Assembly (NCBI GenBank): GCA_020859845.1
Contig: JAJBVL010000084.1
Coordinates: forward strand, 1-47,310
DNA: 47,310 nucleotides
Source: Bacteroidales bacterium
Lineage (GTDB): Bacteria; Bacteroidota; Bacteroidia; Bacteroidales; Muribaculaceae
Reading direction: 5' to 3'
Part shown: piece by piece, positions 25,963-34,111 of the stretch
How positions within the stretch are numbered: the first letter of the stretch is position 1
How the letters are laid out: each line of letters starts with the position of its first letter
Notes under the pieces: generated by a model
What the model was told of the DNA's origin: nothing
Database searches by the model: none
Seen by the model: only the letters and a program-made list of their open reading frames with translations
Made by a program: the position numbers and the translations under genes

Positions 25963-26712
25963 ATGGCTTACAACCTTACCATAGACCAAGGCAACACAGC
26001 TGCAAAGCTCGCCCTGTGGGACCACGACAAGCTCGTAGCTCTCAGCATTGAACCACGCCTCTCGGCGCCGGCGATGCTGGAATGGCTGCGTCCCTATCAG
26101 TCACAACCCATACTGAGCGTTCTATGCTGCTCGGTGGCGCCCCTACCCTCGGAGGTGGTGGCCGAGATGAAGCATGTGGTGCCTGTGGTGAAACGCCTAA
26201 CGCCCAAGACGCCTCTGCCCATCAAGATAGAGTATGGCATACCGGGGCATCCCTGCACCCTCGGCACCGACCGCATAGCGGCTGCCGTAGGAGCCTGGGC
26301 CACCTTCCCGCAGACGGAGCTGCTGGTGGTCGACGCTGGCACGGCAGTGACCTACGACCACGTGACGGCCGACGGCCGCTTCGTGGGAGGCAACATCGCC
26401 CCTGGCATGCGCATGCGCCTCGACGCTCTCCATCGCTACACCGCGCGCCTGCCCAAGCTCGAAGTGCCCTGGGACTTTGACTATCCCCACTTCCTGGGCA
26501 CCGACACCGAGAGCGCCATGATTCTTGGCGCCATCTATGGCATTGTGGGAGCCATATCCTACTACCAGGCCCATCTCCCCAAGGGGCTCAAGGTGGTGAT
26601 GACTGGCGGCTGGGCCAAAAGCCTGAGCCGTCTATGCGACTTTGAAGTGGAAGTTGCCCCCGACTTAGTAAGCAAAGGACTCAATCAAATATTACTCTAC
26701 AACCAGCGATGA
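25963..26712 (+). CDS. coaX: Type III pantothenate kinase
   Basis: This phosphorylates pantothenate with ATP in the first step of coenzyme A synthesis, in the cytosol. At 249 residues it is typical of CoaX. Phosphate-binding IDQGNTAAKLALW is at the start, then GHPCTLGTDRIAAAVGA and VVDAGTAVTYDHV (catalytic Asp region) and GGNIAPGMRMR, and a late MTGGWAKSL motif. Its stop overlaps the ATG of the next gene (ATGA at 26709-26712), so the four genes coaX to corC are likely one coupled operon. Confidence 0.95.
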   Translation: MAYNLTIDQGNTAAKLALWDHDKLVALSIEPRLSAPAMLEWLRPYQSQPILSVLCCSVAPLPSEVVAEMKHVVPVVKRLTPKTPLPIKIEYGIPGHPCTLGTDRIAAAVGAWATFPQTELLVVDAGTAVTYDHVTADGRFVGGNIAPGMRMRLDALHRYTARLPKLEVPWDFDYPHFLGTDTESAMILGAIYGIVGAISYYQAHLPKGLKVVMTGGWAKSLSRLCDFEVEVAPDLVSKGLNQILLYNQR

Positions 26713-27953
26713 ACATCTCTCACAAAATATTATTAGCGCTAACCACAGCCTGCCTGGCCGTATCATTCCTTTCAGCACAGACAACGGCCAACAGTCCCTA
26801 TTCACGCTTTGGCTATGGCATCCTCGGCGACAACGCCTCGGGGGCACAGCGCATGATGGGAGGCGTGGGCTACGCCATGAACTCCGGACGCCAAATCAAC
26901 GTCATGAACCCCGCATCCTACGCCTACATGGACAGCTTGACCTTCCTCTTCGACATGGGGCTCGACCTCGTGCGCGTCAACCGCACGGAGGACAACACCA
27001 AGAATAAAGAGTGGGGTGGCGGTCTGGAGTATATCACTATGCAATTTCCCATCGTGAAGGGCCTCGCTGGTAGCATTGGCATCCTCCCTTATTCGTCGGT
27101 AGGCTACACCTTTGGCTCTGAAATCGACAACGGCACGGAGAGCCACACTGGCTCGGGCGGCCTCAACCAGATTTATCTCGGCTTAGGCTACACTCCATTT
27201 GAAGGCTTTGCCATCGGCGCCAACGTATCGTATCTCTTTGGCAACACCTATAATGACATCTACGTTTATACCGAAGCTGGCTCCACATCGCTCTTTGAGC
27301 AGAGCTTCGAGGTGAGAGACTACCACTTGCAGTTTGGCGCCCAGTATAGCCAGCGCATTGGTCGCAACCACCGCATGACCCTCGGCGTGATGTTCTCGCC
27401 AGGCAAGGACCTGCTGGGCCATGCGCAGGTGATGAAGTACGACGTGTCGCAGAGCGACACTCCCGACACCCTCTCGCGTGTGTCGCTACGCCACAACTTC
27501 AGTCTGCCCTCCACCTGGGGCGTGGGTCTCAACTATCAGTGGCAGGAGCGACTGATGGTAGAGGCCGACTTCACCTACCAGCCCTGGAGCAAGGTGAAGT
27601 TTGCCGAGATGCCCGACTTCTCCGTGACGCGCTTCAACAATCGCTATAAAGGAGCCGTAGGTCTACAATACACCCCTCGCGAACGCGGCAAGTGGGTGCA
27701 GCGCATCAACTATCGCGCGGGGGCCTTCTACGGTCGCGACTATATGAAGGTGGGCGACAACTCCGTGCGTGAATGGGGTCTGAGCTGCGGCTTTGGTATG
27801 CCAAACCCCAACAACAAGACCATCATCAGTCTGGGCTTCGAGTATCGTCATCGCCAAGCCCACCCCAATCCTCTCCTGAAGGAAAACTACTTCTCGATCA
27901 CGCTCGGCGTCAACTTCAACGAGATGTGGTTCTTCAAAAACAAGATTAACTAA
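26709..27953 (+). CDS. Outer-membrane beta-barrel protein (FadL/PorV-like)
   Basis: The 414-residue protein has a signal peptide (about 1-24) and then the N-terminal pattern NSPYSRFGYGILGD...RMMGGVGYAM...NVMNPASYA seen in Bacteroidetes barrel proteins of the FadL-like class. Amphipathic aromatic strands follow up to a C-terminal FNEMWFFK strand. It is likely a passive or assembly-related outer-membrane channel; cargo unknown. It overlaps coaX by 4 nt and lptC by 1 nt (TAATG), so it belongs to the same operon. Confidence 0.82.
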   Translation: MNISHKILLALTTACLAVSFLSAQTTANSPYSRFGYGILGDNASGAQRMMGGVGYAMNSGRQINVMNPASYAYMDSLTFLFDMGLDLVRVNRTEDNTKNKEWGGGLEYITMQFPIVKGLAGSIGILPYSSVGYTFGSEIDNGTESHTGSGGLNQIYLGLGYTPFEGFAIGANVSYLFGNTYNDIYVYTEAGSTSLFEQSFEVRDYHLQFGAQYSQRIGRNHRMTLGVMFSPGKDLLGHAQVMKYDVSQSDTPDTLSRVSLRHNFSLPSTWGVGLNYQWQERLMVEADFTYQPWSKVKFAEMPDFSVTRFNNRYKGAVGLQYTPRERGKWVQRINYRAGAFYGRDYMKVGDNSVREWGLSCGFGMPNPNNKTIISLGFEYRHRQAHPNPLLKENYFSITLGVNFNEMWFFKNKIN

Positions 27954-28720
27954 TGAGGCAACTCTTGGCATGGGCTCTGAGCGCCGTGGCGCTCATGGAG
28001 ATAGTGTCAACCTTGACCGCCTGCTCCGATGGCAACTCGGCGGTGGTGGCAGGCGCTATCGACCCCGAGACCTTTGCCACGATGACCACCCGCGATGTGG
28101 AGACCCTCATCTCCGACTCGGGCATCACGCGCTATCGTATAGAGGCCCCGCTATGGCTCGTCTTCGACGAGGCCAAGGAGCCACGCTGGACCTTCCCCGA
28201 GGGTATGCACATAGAGCGCTTTGACAACTTTTTCCAGCGCGAGGCCACCATCGACTGCGACAGTGCCACCTACTTCCGCCAGAAGCAACTGTGGCGCCTT
28301 GATGGCTATGTCGACATCTCCAACATGGCTGGCGAGCGCTTCAAGACCCAGCAACTTTTTTGGGACCAGAAAAAACAAACCGTCTACTCCGATTCGTTTA
28401 TACATATAGAGCGCGTTGACCGTGTGATAGAGGGCTATGGCTTCATCTCCGACGAGAAGATGACCCAATACGAGGTGCTCAACGTTCAGGCCATTCTCCC
28501 CGTGCAGGAACGTCAAGCCTCAACCTCATCGGTGCCTACCGACAGCATCGCCGCCTCTCCCACTCGCTCCACGCCTACGCGCCGCTCGTTGCAGCGCCCC
28601 TCAGCAGCTGAGGCTGAAACAGCCGACACCATCGAGCCTCCAGTTTCCACCCCTGCAGCTACTACTCCCAAGGCTAAAACGGCCCCTAAACCTCTACGCA
28701 AACCCACCGAACGCAAATGA
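27953..28720 (+). CDS. lptC: LptC-like LPS transport lipoprotein
   Basis: The 255-residue protein carries a lipobox (LTAC, C24) rather than an uncleaved anchor, as common in Bacteroidetes. The LptC beta-jellyroll (about 40-180) has the pattern SGITRYRIEAPLW, a central DCDSATYFRQKQLW and ERFKTQQLFWDQKKQTVYSD. It would move LPS from the LptBFG complex to LptA in the periplasm. The C-terminal ~75 residues are Pro/Thr/Ala-rich and disordered. It overlaps the next gene by 4 nt (ATGA). Confidence 0.88.
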   Translation: MRQLLAWALSAVALMEIVSTLTACSDGNSAVVAGAIDPETFATMTTRDVETLISDSGITRYRIEAPLWLVFDEAKEPRWTFPEGMHIERFDNFFQREATIDCDSATYFRQKQLWRLDGYVDISNMAGERFKTQQLFWDQKKQTVYSDSFIHIERVDRVIEGYGFISDEKMTQYEVLNVQAILPVQERQASTSSVPTDSIAASPTRSTPTRRSLQRPSAAEAETADTIEPPVSTPAATTPKAKTAPKPLRKPTERK

Positions 28721-29988
28721 CCCTTACCACCTGGCTTATACTTGCCATCGTCTCGCTCATCTTCTCCGCCCTCTTTTCAGGCATGGAGATAGCCTACGTC
28801 ACCTCCGACCGTGTGCGCGTAGAGCTCGACGTGAACAATGGCGGCCTCCTGGGCAAGATAATCAATCGCTTCTATAGCGACCCCGACTTTTTCATCTCCT
28901 CCATCCTTGTAGGCAATAACGTGGTGCTCGTCATCTATGGTATGGGGGCAGCAGCTCTGCTCGACCCCTGGATAGAGACGTGGTGTCACAATCAGGCCCT
29001 GCTGCTCATCATCTCCACCCTCATCTCCACGGCCGTAATACTGCTGATGGGGGAGTTTGTGCCCAAGACCATCTTTAGGATCAACCCCAATAAGTCGCTG
29101 CGCCTCTTTGCTTGGCCAGTCTACATCATCTATCTCCTCATCTATCCCATCTCGCTCTTCACCACTTGGCTCTCAAAGTCGCTGATGAAGCTCTGCGGCA
29201 TCAAGTCGAGTGCCGCCACACTGGGAATGCTCTCGCTGGGCGACCTCAACCAGTATCTTGAGCGCACCATCGACGAAGTAAACCCTGAAAAAGCGCCCGT
29301 AGAAAACGAGGTGAAGATATTTCACAACGCTCTCGACTTCTCGTCGACCCACCTACGCGACTGCATGCAGCCACGCAACGAGATAGTGGCGGTCGACATC
29401 GAAGAGACCACCCGCGAGCAGCTCAGTCGCCTCTTCACCACCTCTGGGCGCAGCAAGATAGTGGTGTATCGCGAGGATATCGACAACGTGCTTGGCTACA
29501 TCCACGTCAGCGAGCTCTTTGTCCCCGACAAGGACTGGACCCAGTGTCTCAAGTCCGTCATCTTTGCACCCGAGACCCTCCTGGCCAACAAGCTCATGAA
29601 GCGACTGCTGGCCGAGAAACGCTCTATGGCCATCGTGGTCGACGAGTTTGGCGGCACGGCAGGCCTGGTGACCCTTGAGGACCTTGTAGAGGAGATATTT
29701 GGCGACATACAGGACGAGCACGACACCACCTCAACGATGGTAAAGGCGCTCGACGATGGGGTCTACGAATGTGCCGGACGATGCGAGATAGAGATGCTCC
29801 GCGAGAGCTACCACATCGACATCCCCGAGGACGACGCTTATCAGACCCTCGCCGGCTATATCCTCCACAACGTAGGAGCCATCCCCGCTCAAGGCGAAGT
29901 GATAGAGATTGCCGACTTGACCTTCACCATCGTCAAGCGCACATCTACGCGCCTCGAGCTTATTCGCGTAGCGCCTGTCAAAGAGTAA
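28717..29988 (+). CDS. CNNM/CorC-family (hemolysin-type) membrane protein
   Basis: The 423-residue protein has an N-terminal CNNM/DUF21 membrane domain (about 1-190, four hydrophobic segments), a pair of CBS domains (about 205-330; DCMQPRNEIVAVD, VVDEFGGTAGLVTLEDLVEEIFGDI) and a C-terminal CorC_HlyC domain (about 345-420). Family members are implicated in magnesium or cobalt efflux; the name hemolysin is historical. It is the last gene of the coaX operon. Confidence 0.92.
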   Translation: MTLTTWLILAIVSLIFSALFSGMEIAYVTSDRVRVELDVNNGGLLGKIINRFYSDPDFFISSILVGNNVVLVIYGMGAAALLDPWIETWCHNQALLLIISTLISTAVILLMGEFVPKTIFRINPNKSLRLFAWPVYIIYLLIYPISLFTTWLSKSLMKLCGIKSSAATLGMLSLGDLNQYLERTIDEVNPEKAPVENEVKIFHNALDFSSTHLRDCMQPRNEIVAVDIEETTREQLSRLFTTSGRSKIVVYREDIDNVLGYIHVSELFVPDKDWTQCLKSVIFAPETLLANKLMKRLLAEKRSMAIVVDEFGGTAGLVTLEDLVEEIFGDIQDEHDTTSTMVKALDDGVYECAGRCEIEMLRESYHIDIPEDDAYQTLAGYILHNVGAIPAQGEVIEIADLTFTIVKRTSTRLELIRVAPVKE

Positions 29989-30288
29989 GGATGGGGAAAG
30001 AAATGTTAATTTTTATGCAACGGCGTTTGAGCTATTAAATTTAATATAGGCGTGTGCCGCGCATTCTTCGACAGATAAAAGTCGTTTACTGAATTTGGTT
30101 GCTTTCTCAGAACTTTTTCGTGCATATTGTGGTTAGATATTATGACTGCGAACGATGACCACATTGTCTAACGAAACAACGTAGCTAATCCTAATACCCT
30201 TCGCAAGTCGACATTGAGATAATCCACTGGTAGCCTCTCCCCAGGCTCCTCATTTACAAACCTCTCTTATAACCAAAATTCAACTATT
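29989..30288 (+). other. 300-nt leader region before the first PSD-like gene
   Basis: No coding sequence is seen. The region contains competing short inverted repeats near 30128-30172 (TGTGGT/ACCACA and GTTAGA/TCTAAC), a TTTG at 30094-30097 without a convincing -7 partner, and a CAACTATT element (30281-30288) directly before the ATG. I could not place the promoter with confidence. Confidence 0.5.
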
Positions 30289-31452
30289 ATGGCACATCAA
30301 CCTGTAGTGCAGGAACTTATAGACATGATTGCCGCCAATGGCTGGCAGGATAAGTTCCAAGCTGTAATCGACAAGACACAGCAACTCAACGTAGAAGGCA
30401 TGGAAGACCTCAAGACACTCGAAGACTGGTATGACTGGCTCGACAAGTTCCTCGTTTGGGTACCTGTCGAGGATAATTATGGCACACTGGTCTACGATCA
30501 TCTTGTAAAGTTCTACTACATCTTCGACCAGCAGCCTGTCTTCAGTCTGATGACCCCCGAGGTTCCTACTCCAGAACAACCTAAAAAGCTTACCCAGCTC
30601 TCCGAGTGGATTGTGAAGTACATCCGTGAGGAAGGTAAGTTCCTTGACACTCCTGCTTCTCTTACCCCCGAATCGCTCGCTACGTTCTATGCTTCTCCAG
30701 CATACCACATGGGTGAGTATGAATGTCCTCACGGCGGTTGGAAGACCTTCAACGAATGGTTTGCACGTCACACCAAACCGAGCTTCCGTCCTATCGCCGC
30801 TATCGAAGATGATACCGTCATCGTAGCCGGTGCCGACGCCACATTTGATGGCCAATGGGAAATCCGCGCCGACTCTGGCGTCACCATCAAGGGCCTTCAC
30901 TGGAAGATCTCTGAGCTCCTCGATGGCAGCCCCTATGCCAATGAGTTCCTCGGTGGTATGTGGACCCACTCCTTCCTCAACACCAGCGATTACCACCGTC
31001 AGCACGCTCCTGTAGGCGGTAAGATTGTAGAGGCACGTGTAATCCAAGGTGCCGAATACGTAGAGGTAGAATGCGAGCCTGTCCCCGGCGATCCTAACGG
31101 CAAGCACAGAGCTGTGGGCAAACGTCAGTATCAGGCTTGGTGCCCCGACCACGCCGGCTTCGAATTCCTACAGACCCGTGGTCTTATCATGATTGACAAT
31201 CCTATCGTAGGTCTTGTAGCTATCATGCCTATCGGTATGAGCAACGTATCGTCGGTGATTATCACGGCCGAGGTTGGTCGTGAGGTACAGAAGGGCGAGG
31301 AAGTAAGCTACTTCCAGTTTGGTGGCTCCGACTATGTAATGCTGTTCCAGAATAAGGCCAACGTAAGCTTCACCGCACAGCCTGGCAACCACTACAAGGT
31401 TGGCACCCGCATCGCTGAGGCTTATCCTGTAGGCTATCGCAAACGTCACTAA
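30289..31452 (+). CDS. PSD-like pyruvoyl-dependent decarboxylase, paralogue 1
   Basis: The 387-residue soluble protein has an N-terminal alpha-helical PSDC-like domain (about 1-130) and a phosphatidylserine-decarboxylase catalytic domain (about 140-387). Catalytic features are FNEWFAR (155-160 region), FDG with the candidate catalytic D187, YHRQHAP with H236 and H239, and FGGSD, where G346-S347 should be the self-cleavage site producing a ~346-residue beta chain and a ~41-residue pyruvoyl alpha chain. No membrane anchor is seen, unlike lipid-acting PSD. The fungal tryptophan decarboxylase PsiD has this two-domain layout, so an amino-acid substrate is plausible, though unproven. Codons are CGT/GTA/GGT-rich, suggesting strong expression. 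It is first of three tandem paralogues followed by two transporters. Confidence 0.88.
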   Translation: MAHQPVVQELIDMIAANGWQDKFQAVIDKTQQLNVEGMEDLKTLEDWYDWLDKFLVWVPVEDNYGTLVYDHLVKFYYIFDQQPVFSLMTPEVPTPEQPKKLTQLSEWIVKYIREEGKFLDTPASLTPESLATFYASPAYHMGEYECPHGGWKTFNEWFARHTKPSFRPIAAIEDDTVIVAGADATFDGQWEIRADSGVTIKGLHWKISELLDGSPYANEFLGGMWTHSFLNTSDYHRQHAPVGGKIVEARVIQGAEYVEVECEPVPGDPNGKHRAVGKRQYQAWCPDHAGFEFLQTRGLIMIDNPIVGLVAIMPIGMSNVSSVIITAEVGREVQKGEEVSYFQFGGSDYVMLFQNKANVSFTAQPGNHYKVGTRIAEAYPVGYRKRH

Positions 31453-31539
31453 TCTTCTCTCTGCACGAAGACATAGACGTCCGAATGTGAGTATTATTCA
31501 AGTATATATTCTTAACACCTAACATATTACTATAATATT

Positions 31540-32697
31540 ATGGCAAAACAGCATCAACCCATGGTACAGGAGCTTATCGCAATGATAGCTCAGAATGGGT
31601 GGCAAGAGATCTTTGAGAAGGGCATCCAAAACTGCATTTCACAGAATGTAGTGACCTTGGATGACATTCACTGCCTCGACGACTGGTTTGATTGGCTAGA
31701 TGCTCAGCTCACCTGGATACCAGTGGAAAACAACTATGGCACAGAGGTCTACAACCACCTGGTAAAGTTCTCCTTCATCGTTGACCAGGAGCCTATCAAG
31801 AGCCTCCAGAACAAGGAAGCGCCTGCAGTGCCCCAGCCACAGCTCACCCCGTTTAGCGCTTGGATCGACCGTTTCTTCCACGCTCAGGGTGCATTCCTTG
31901 ACACTCCACAGAGTATCAATCCCGAGAGTCTTGCTACCTTTGCTGATAGCCCCAACTATCATGAAGACGAATATGAGGAGCCACGTGGCGGCTGGAAGAC
32001 CTTCAACGAATGGTTTGCCCGCTACACCAAGCCTGGCTACCGTCCTATAGCCGCACAAGATGATGATACTATCATCACCATGGCAGCCGATGCCACCTGG
32101 GCCGGACAATGGGAAATCCGCGCCGACTCTGGCGTCACCGTAAAGGGTCTCGACTGGAAGATTGCCGAGCTGCTCGAAGGCAGCCCCTACAAGGATGAAT
32201 TCCTGGGTGGCAACTTCGTTCACGCCTTCCTTAATACCAGCGACTACCACCGTCAGCACGCTCCTATCAGCGGTAAGGTTATCGAAGCACGTGTAATCCA
32301 AGGTTGCGAGTATGTAAACGTCATCGCCATTCCCGATCCCGAGAATCCTGGCCGCAACAAGCTGGTAAAGCAGCGTGTGCTTGAGGCTCCTGACAATGCC
32401 GGCTATGAGTTCATGCAGACCCGTGGCTTGATCATCATCGACAATCCTTATGTAGGTAAAGTCGCTGTCCTCCCAATGGGTATGGGTCAGGTATCGTCGG
32501 TAATTCTTACCGCCGAGGTGGGCCGTACACTCCGCAAGGGCGAAGAGATCAGCTACTTCCAGTTTGGTGGCTCCGACATCGTGATGGTATTCCAGAACCA
32601 GAGCAATATCAGCTTCACGGCCCAGCCTGGTGTTCACTATAAGTTTGGCACTCGCATAGGTAAAGCCTATCCTGTAATCCCCAAATTTCGTGGATAG
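31540..32697 (+). CDS. PSD-like pyruvoyl-dependent decarboxylase, paralogue 2
   Basis: The 385-residue protein has the same PSDC-like N-terminal and catalytic domains as its neighbours. It retains FNEWFAR, YHRQHAP and FGGSD, with cleavage predicted at G344-S345 and a 41-residue alpha chain. It differs from paralogue 1 near the active-site region (GSPYKDEFLGGNFVHAF against GSPYANEFLGGMWTHSF) and near the alpha chain (DIVMVFQNQSN against DYVMLFQNKAN), which may reflect a different substrate. The 87-nt gap from paralogue 1 holds an A/T-rich leader ending in ATTATGGC but lacks the CAACTATT element. Its N terminus starts with KQHQPMVQELIAMI, parallel to the other two. No transmembrane helix. Confidence 0.88.
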   Translation: MAKQHQPMVQELIAMIAQNGWQEIFEKGIQNCISQNVVTLDDIHCLDDWFDWLDAQLTWIPVENNYGTEVYNHLVKFSFIVDQEPIKSLQNKEAPAVPQPQLTPFSAWIDRFFHAQGAFLDTPQSINPESLATFADSPNYHEDEYEEPRGGWKTFNEWFARYTKPGYRPIAAQDDDTIITMAADATWAGQWEIRADSGVTVKGLDWKIAELLEGSPYKDEFLGGNFVHAFLNTSDYHRQHAPISGKVIEARVIQGCEYVNVIAIPDPENPGRNKLVKQRVLEAPDNAGYEFMQTRGLIIIDNPYVGKVAVLPMGMGQVSSVILTAEVGRTLRKGEEISYFQFGGSDIVMVFQNQSNISFTAQPGVHYKFGTRIGKAYPVIPKFRG

Positions 32698-32791
32698 GTG
32701 AGGGTCTATAAACAAAAGTAGACTACCCCAACAACTTCAACAACCTCCAATCAACTATTAACAACTACTAAGAAAAACCCTCCTTAAAGAT

Positions 32792-33943
32792 ATGGCAACA
32801 ACACATCAACCTATCGTACAGGACCTTATAGACATGATCCAGGCCAATGGCTGGCAGGAAAAGTTTGAGCAGGCCCTTAAGAAGTGCCAAAGCTACAACG
32901 TAGCAGCTTTTGCCGACATCAAGACCCTCGACGACTACTTTGACTGGCTTGACAAGCAGCTCACTTGGATTCCTGTTGAGAATCGCTATGGTGAGGTAGT
33001 GCTCGACCATGTATGTAAGTTCTACTTCATCCTCGACCAGGAGCCTGTAAAGAGCCTCCAGAACGCCGTGGTGCCTCACGATGAGATGCAGCCTCTGACC
33101 GAGCTCTCCAAGTGGATGAAGAGATACATCATCGAGTTTGGTGCATTCATGGACACCCCAGCATCTATCACCCCCGAGAGCGTACAGACCTTCTACGACT
33201 GCCCCGAATACCACATGGACGAGTATATCCAGCCTCACGGAGGATGGCGTACCTACAACCAGCTCTTTGCCCGTCGTGCAAAACCTGGCTATCGTCCTGT
33301 AGCCGACATCTGCAACGACCGCGTCATCACCTCGCCTGCCGATGCCACATTCGACGGACAGTGGGAGATCCGCGCTGATTCAGGTGTCACCATCAAGGGC
33401 CTCCACTGGAAGATTGAGGAGCTGCTCGAAGGCAGCCCCTACAAGGACGAGTTCCTGGGTGGCAACTGGATGCACTCCTTCCTCAACACCACCGACTATC
33501 ACCGTCAGCACGCCCCTGTAGGTGGCCGTGTACTTGAAGCCCGCAACATTCAGGGCACAGTATACCTTCAGGTGACTGCCGAGCCTATCCCTGGCGACCC
33601 CAACGGGGCTCACAAGATTGTAGGCAAGCGAGTATTCGGTGCTCCTGATGATCCTGGCTATGAGTTCATGCAGACCCGTGGCTTGATCGTCCTCGAAAGC
33701 TCAATCGGCAAGGTAGCCGTGCTGCCTATGGGTATGGCACAGGTATCATCCGTAATCATCACCGCCGAGGAAGGCCGCACCCTCCAGAAGGGCGACGAGA
33801 TCAGCTACTTCCAGTTTGGTGGCTCCGACATCGTGATGGTATTCCAGAACCAGAGCAACGTCAGCTTCACTGCCCAGCCAGGCGTACACTACAAGTATGG
33901 TACCCGCATCGCCGAGGCCTATCCTGTACGTCGCCGCAAGTAA
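32792..33943 (+). CDS. PSD-like pyruvoyl-dependent decarboxylase, paralogue 3
   Basis: The 383-residue third copy keeps YHRQHAP and FGGSD (G344-S345; predicted 39-residue alpha chain). The catalytic-domain entry motif is altered to YNQLFAR instead of FNEWFAR. It resembles paralogue 2 around the cleavage site and paralogue 1 at the N terminus (HQPIVQDLIDMI). It lies 94 nt after paralogue 2, with a CAACTATT element (32752-32759) and a CCTCCTTAA segment in the gap. A hairpin (33952-33970) and a GC-rich terminator-like hairpin (33986-34020) follow. The tail is basic (PVRRRK). Substrate unknown; soluble and cytosolic. Confidence 0.88.
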   Translation: MATTHQPIVQDLIDMIQANGWQEKFEQALKKCQSYNVAAFADIKTLDDYFDWLDKQLTWIPVENRYGEVVLDHVCKFYFILDQEPVKSLQNAVVPHDEMQPLTELSKWMKRYIIEFGAFMDTPASITPESVQTFYDCPEYHMDEYIQPHGGWRTYNQLFARRAKPGYRPVADICNDRVITSPADATFDGQWEIRADSGVTIKGLHWKIEELLEGSPYKDEFLGGNWMHSFLNTTDYHRQHAPVGGRVLEARNIQGTVYLQVTAEPIPGDPNGAHKIVGKRVFGAPDDPGYEFMQTRGLIVLESSIGKVAVLPMGMAQVSSVIITAEEGRTLQKGDEISYFQFGGSDIVMVFQNQSNVSFTAQPGVHYKYGTRIAEAYPVRRRK

Positions 33944-33985
33944 ACCCCTGCCAGTGGCTCCATGCCACTGATACATAAGCATACT

Positions 33986-34020
33986 GGGGCCGGGGGCAGC
34001 CAAGCCCTCGGCCCCTTCTC
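33986..34020 (+). terminator. GC-rich hairpin between paralogue 3 and the antiporter
   Basis: GGGGCCGGGGGC (33986-33997) pairs with GCCCTCGGCCCC (34004-34015) with one G-U pair around a 6-nt loop, followed by TTCTCT. A second stem (CAGTGGC/GCCACTG, 33952-33970) lies before it. With only a weak T-tract, it may reduce rather than stop read-through or stabilise the upstream mRNA end. Confidence 0.55.
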
Positions 34021-34111
34021 TATAAATATTGGGTCTCTTACACAACAACACTCAACTATTTAACTCTCCTTCTCTATTTAATCTCACCCTTATCATTCAA
34101 CTATTACTGTT
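34021..34111 (+). promoter_or_regulatory. Leader of the antiporter gene with two CAACTATT elements
   Basis: CAACTATT occurs at 34053-34060 and again at 34098-34105, the latter just before the ATG at 34112. The stretch is pyrimidine-rich (CTCTCCTTCTCT). A promoter is likely here but no clean TAnnTTTG was found. Confidence 0.45.

Noticed and set aside
31696-32715. Minus-strand open frame opposite PSD paralogue 2 (similar ones opposite the other copies)
   Set aside because: Arises because the three paralogues share sequence and codon bias; no recognisable domain.
30289-33943. The three PSD-like genes as housekeeping phosphatidylserine decarboxylase (psd)
   Set aside because: Extra N-terminal domain, no membrane segment, three copies, neighbouring transporters and no pssA; lipid role not excluded but less likely.
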